Shown here piece by piece: positions 63,532 through 64,000 of a stretch of 64,000 nt of DNA. This DNA comes from an uncultured Ruminococcus sp. (GTDB lineage Bacteria > Bacillota > Clostridia > Oscillospirales > Acutalibacteraceae): positions 62,001 through 126,000 of the forward strand of contig CACYTI010000002.1 of the NCBI GenBank assembly GCA_902777275.1, in the 5' to 3' direction. Within the stretch, counting starts at the first letter, position 1; each line of letters opens with the position of its first letter. A program made the translations under genes and the position numbers. The notes under the pieces were generated by a model. The model saw only the letters and a program-made list of their open reading frames with translations, was not told the origin of the DNA and ran no database searches.

Positions 63532-64000
63532 ATGGCTAACAAAAACAACGACAAGGAGATATACTGTTCATTCTGCGGCAAGCCGCAGGATATGGTGCTG
63601 CGTATGATTCAGGGCAACGGCGCGTATATCTGCGACCGCTGCGTGGATCTTTGTATGAATATACTTGAACAGTCGGGCGAAACGGAAAAGACGCTTCCCG
63701 GAAAGGGCAAGCTCACACCGAAGGCTCCCGACACTTCACTTGCCGAGCTTTTAAAGCCAAAGGAGATCAAGGCTATTCTTGACGAGTATGTTATCGGTCA
63801 GGACGACGCTAAGGTAACGCTCAGCGTGGCGGTCTACAACCACTACAAGCGCGCGTTTGCCGATGATGAAAGCGTGGATTTTTCCAAGAGCAACGTGCTT
63901 TTGCTGGGACCCACGGGCGTAGGCAAAACCTTGCTTGCGCAAACTCTCGCAAGAGCGCTTGACGTTCCGTTTGCCATCGCCGACGCGACAACGCTGACCG
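63532..64000 (+). CDS. clpX: ATP-dependent Clp protease ATP-binding subunit ClpX (partial)
   Basis: The first 156 codons are in the window. They encode the N-terminal zinc-binding domain (YCSFCGKPQ and ICDRCVDLC) and the start of the AAA+ domain, including [20 protein letters not shown] and the Walker A GPTGVGKT. ClpX unfolds substrates and feeds them to ClpP, encoded just upstream. The gene runs off the end of the window. Confidence 0.97.
   Translation, partial: MANKNNDKEIYCSFCGKPQDMVLRMIQGNGAYICDRCVDLCMNILEQSGETEKTLPGKGKLTPKAPDTSLAELLKPKEIKAILDEYVIGQDDAKVTLSVAVYNHYKRAFADDESVDFSKSNVLLLGPTGVGKTLLAQTLARALDVPFAIADATTLT

Overview
The window looks like chromosomal core DNA from an endospore-forming Clostridia relative of the Ruminococcaceae/Oscillospiraceae. 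This is inferred from gene order and protein style (yggS-sepF-ylmH-divIVA-ileS, miaB-ylbF-mutS-mutL-miaA, rnc-smc-ftsY, tig-clpP-clpX, a CD1247-type acidic zinc-ribbon protein and the sporulation protein YunB), not from any 16S gene. Most genes are on the + strand, tightly packed, often overlapping by 1-25 bases. The only minus-strand block is 7139-10204. Start codons other than ATG are common, including TTG, GTG and two probable ATC/ATT starts.

Layout. 1-1607: end of a binding protein, then permease and ATPase of a polar amino-acid ABC importer. 1608-4211: an AT-rich accessory stretch with an ABC-exporter remnant, a strong promoter with a hairpin leader, three small lipoprotein/membrane genes (one with a perfect EF-hand loop) and a small inverted-repeat element. 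4212-7067: an EF-G paralogue with an eroded G4 motif and a membrane protein. 7139-10204 (minus): a His-rich CobW-type GTPase, then tadA with a CPBP membrane protease. 10419-16955: a probable CDP-alditol/teichoic-acid-like cluster made of two modules (cytidylyltransferase + SDR; cytidylyltransferase + zinc dehydrogenase + pentulose-phosphate epimerase + CDP-alditol phosphotransferase).

16980-35335: infC-rpmI-rplT behind a structured leader, followed by a 17-kb run of information-processing genes (rRNA methylase, dprA, topA, trmFO, plsX, rnc, radical SAM, smc, ftsY, rdgB, yhbY, yqeK, rsfS, leuS). 35462-39205: rpsU, aroQ, a Xaa-Pro peptidase, efp, the acidic zinc-ribbon protein and yunB. 39357-46947: tRNA modification and mismatch repair (miaB, ylbF-like, mutS, mutL, miaA). 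46940-55422: the cell-division/tRNA-synthetase cluster (HlyD-like adaptor, yggS, sepF, ylmH, divIVA, ileS, lspA, rluD-like). 55602-58874: rplS, signal peptidase, rbgA, rnhB, yraN. 59316-64000: thrC, a metallophosphoesterase, tig, clpP and the first part of clpX.

The strongest candidates for something new are: the alditol-phosphate cluster with an embedded epimerase; the EF-G paralogue that lost both key G4 residues; a radical-SAM gene whose only plausible start is AUU, in the same window as an AUC-started infC; a sporulation gene whose ribosome binding site lies inside the preceding terminator hairpin; and the small EF-hand lipoprotein island. No tRNA, rRNA, CRISPR array, intact insertion sequence or prophage was seen. 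All functional calls are by recognition of motifs and gene order; no database search was run.
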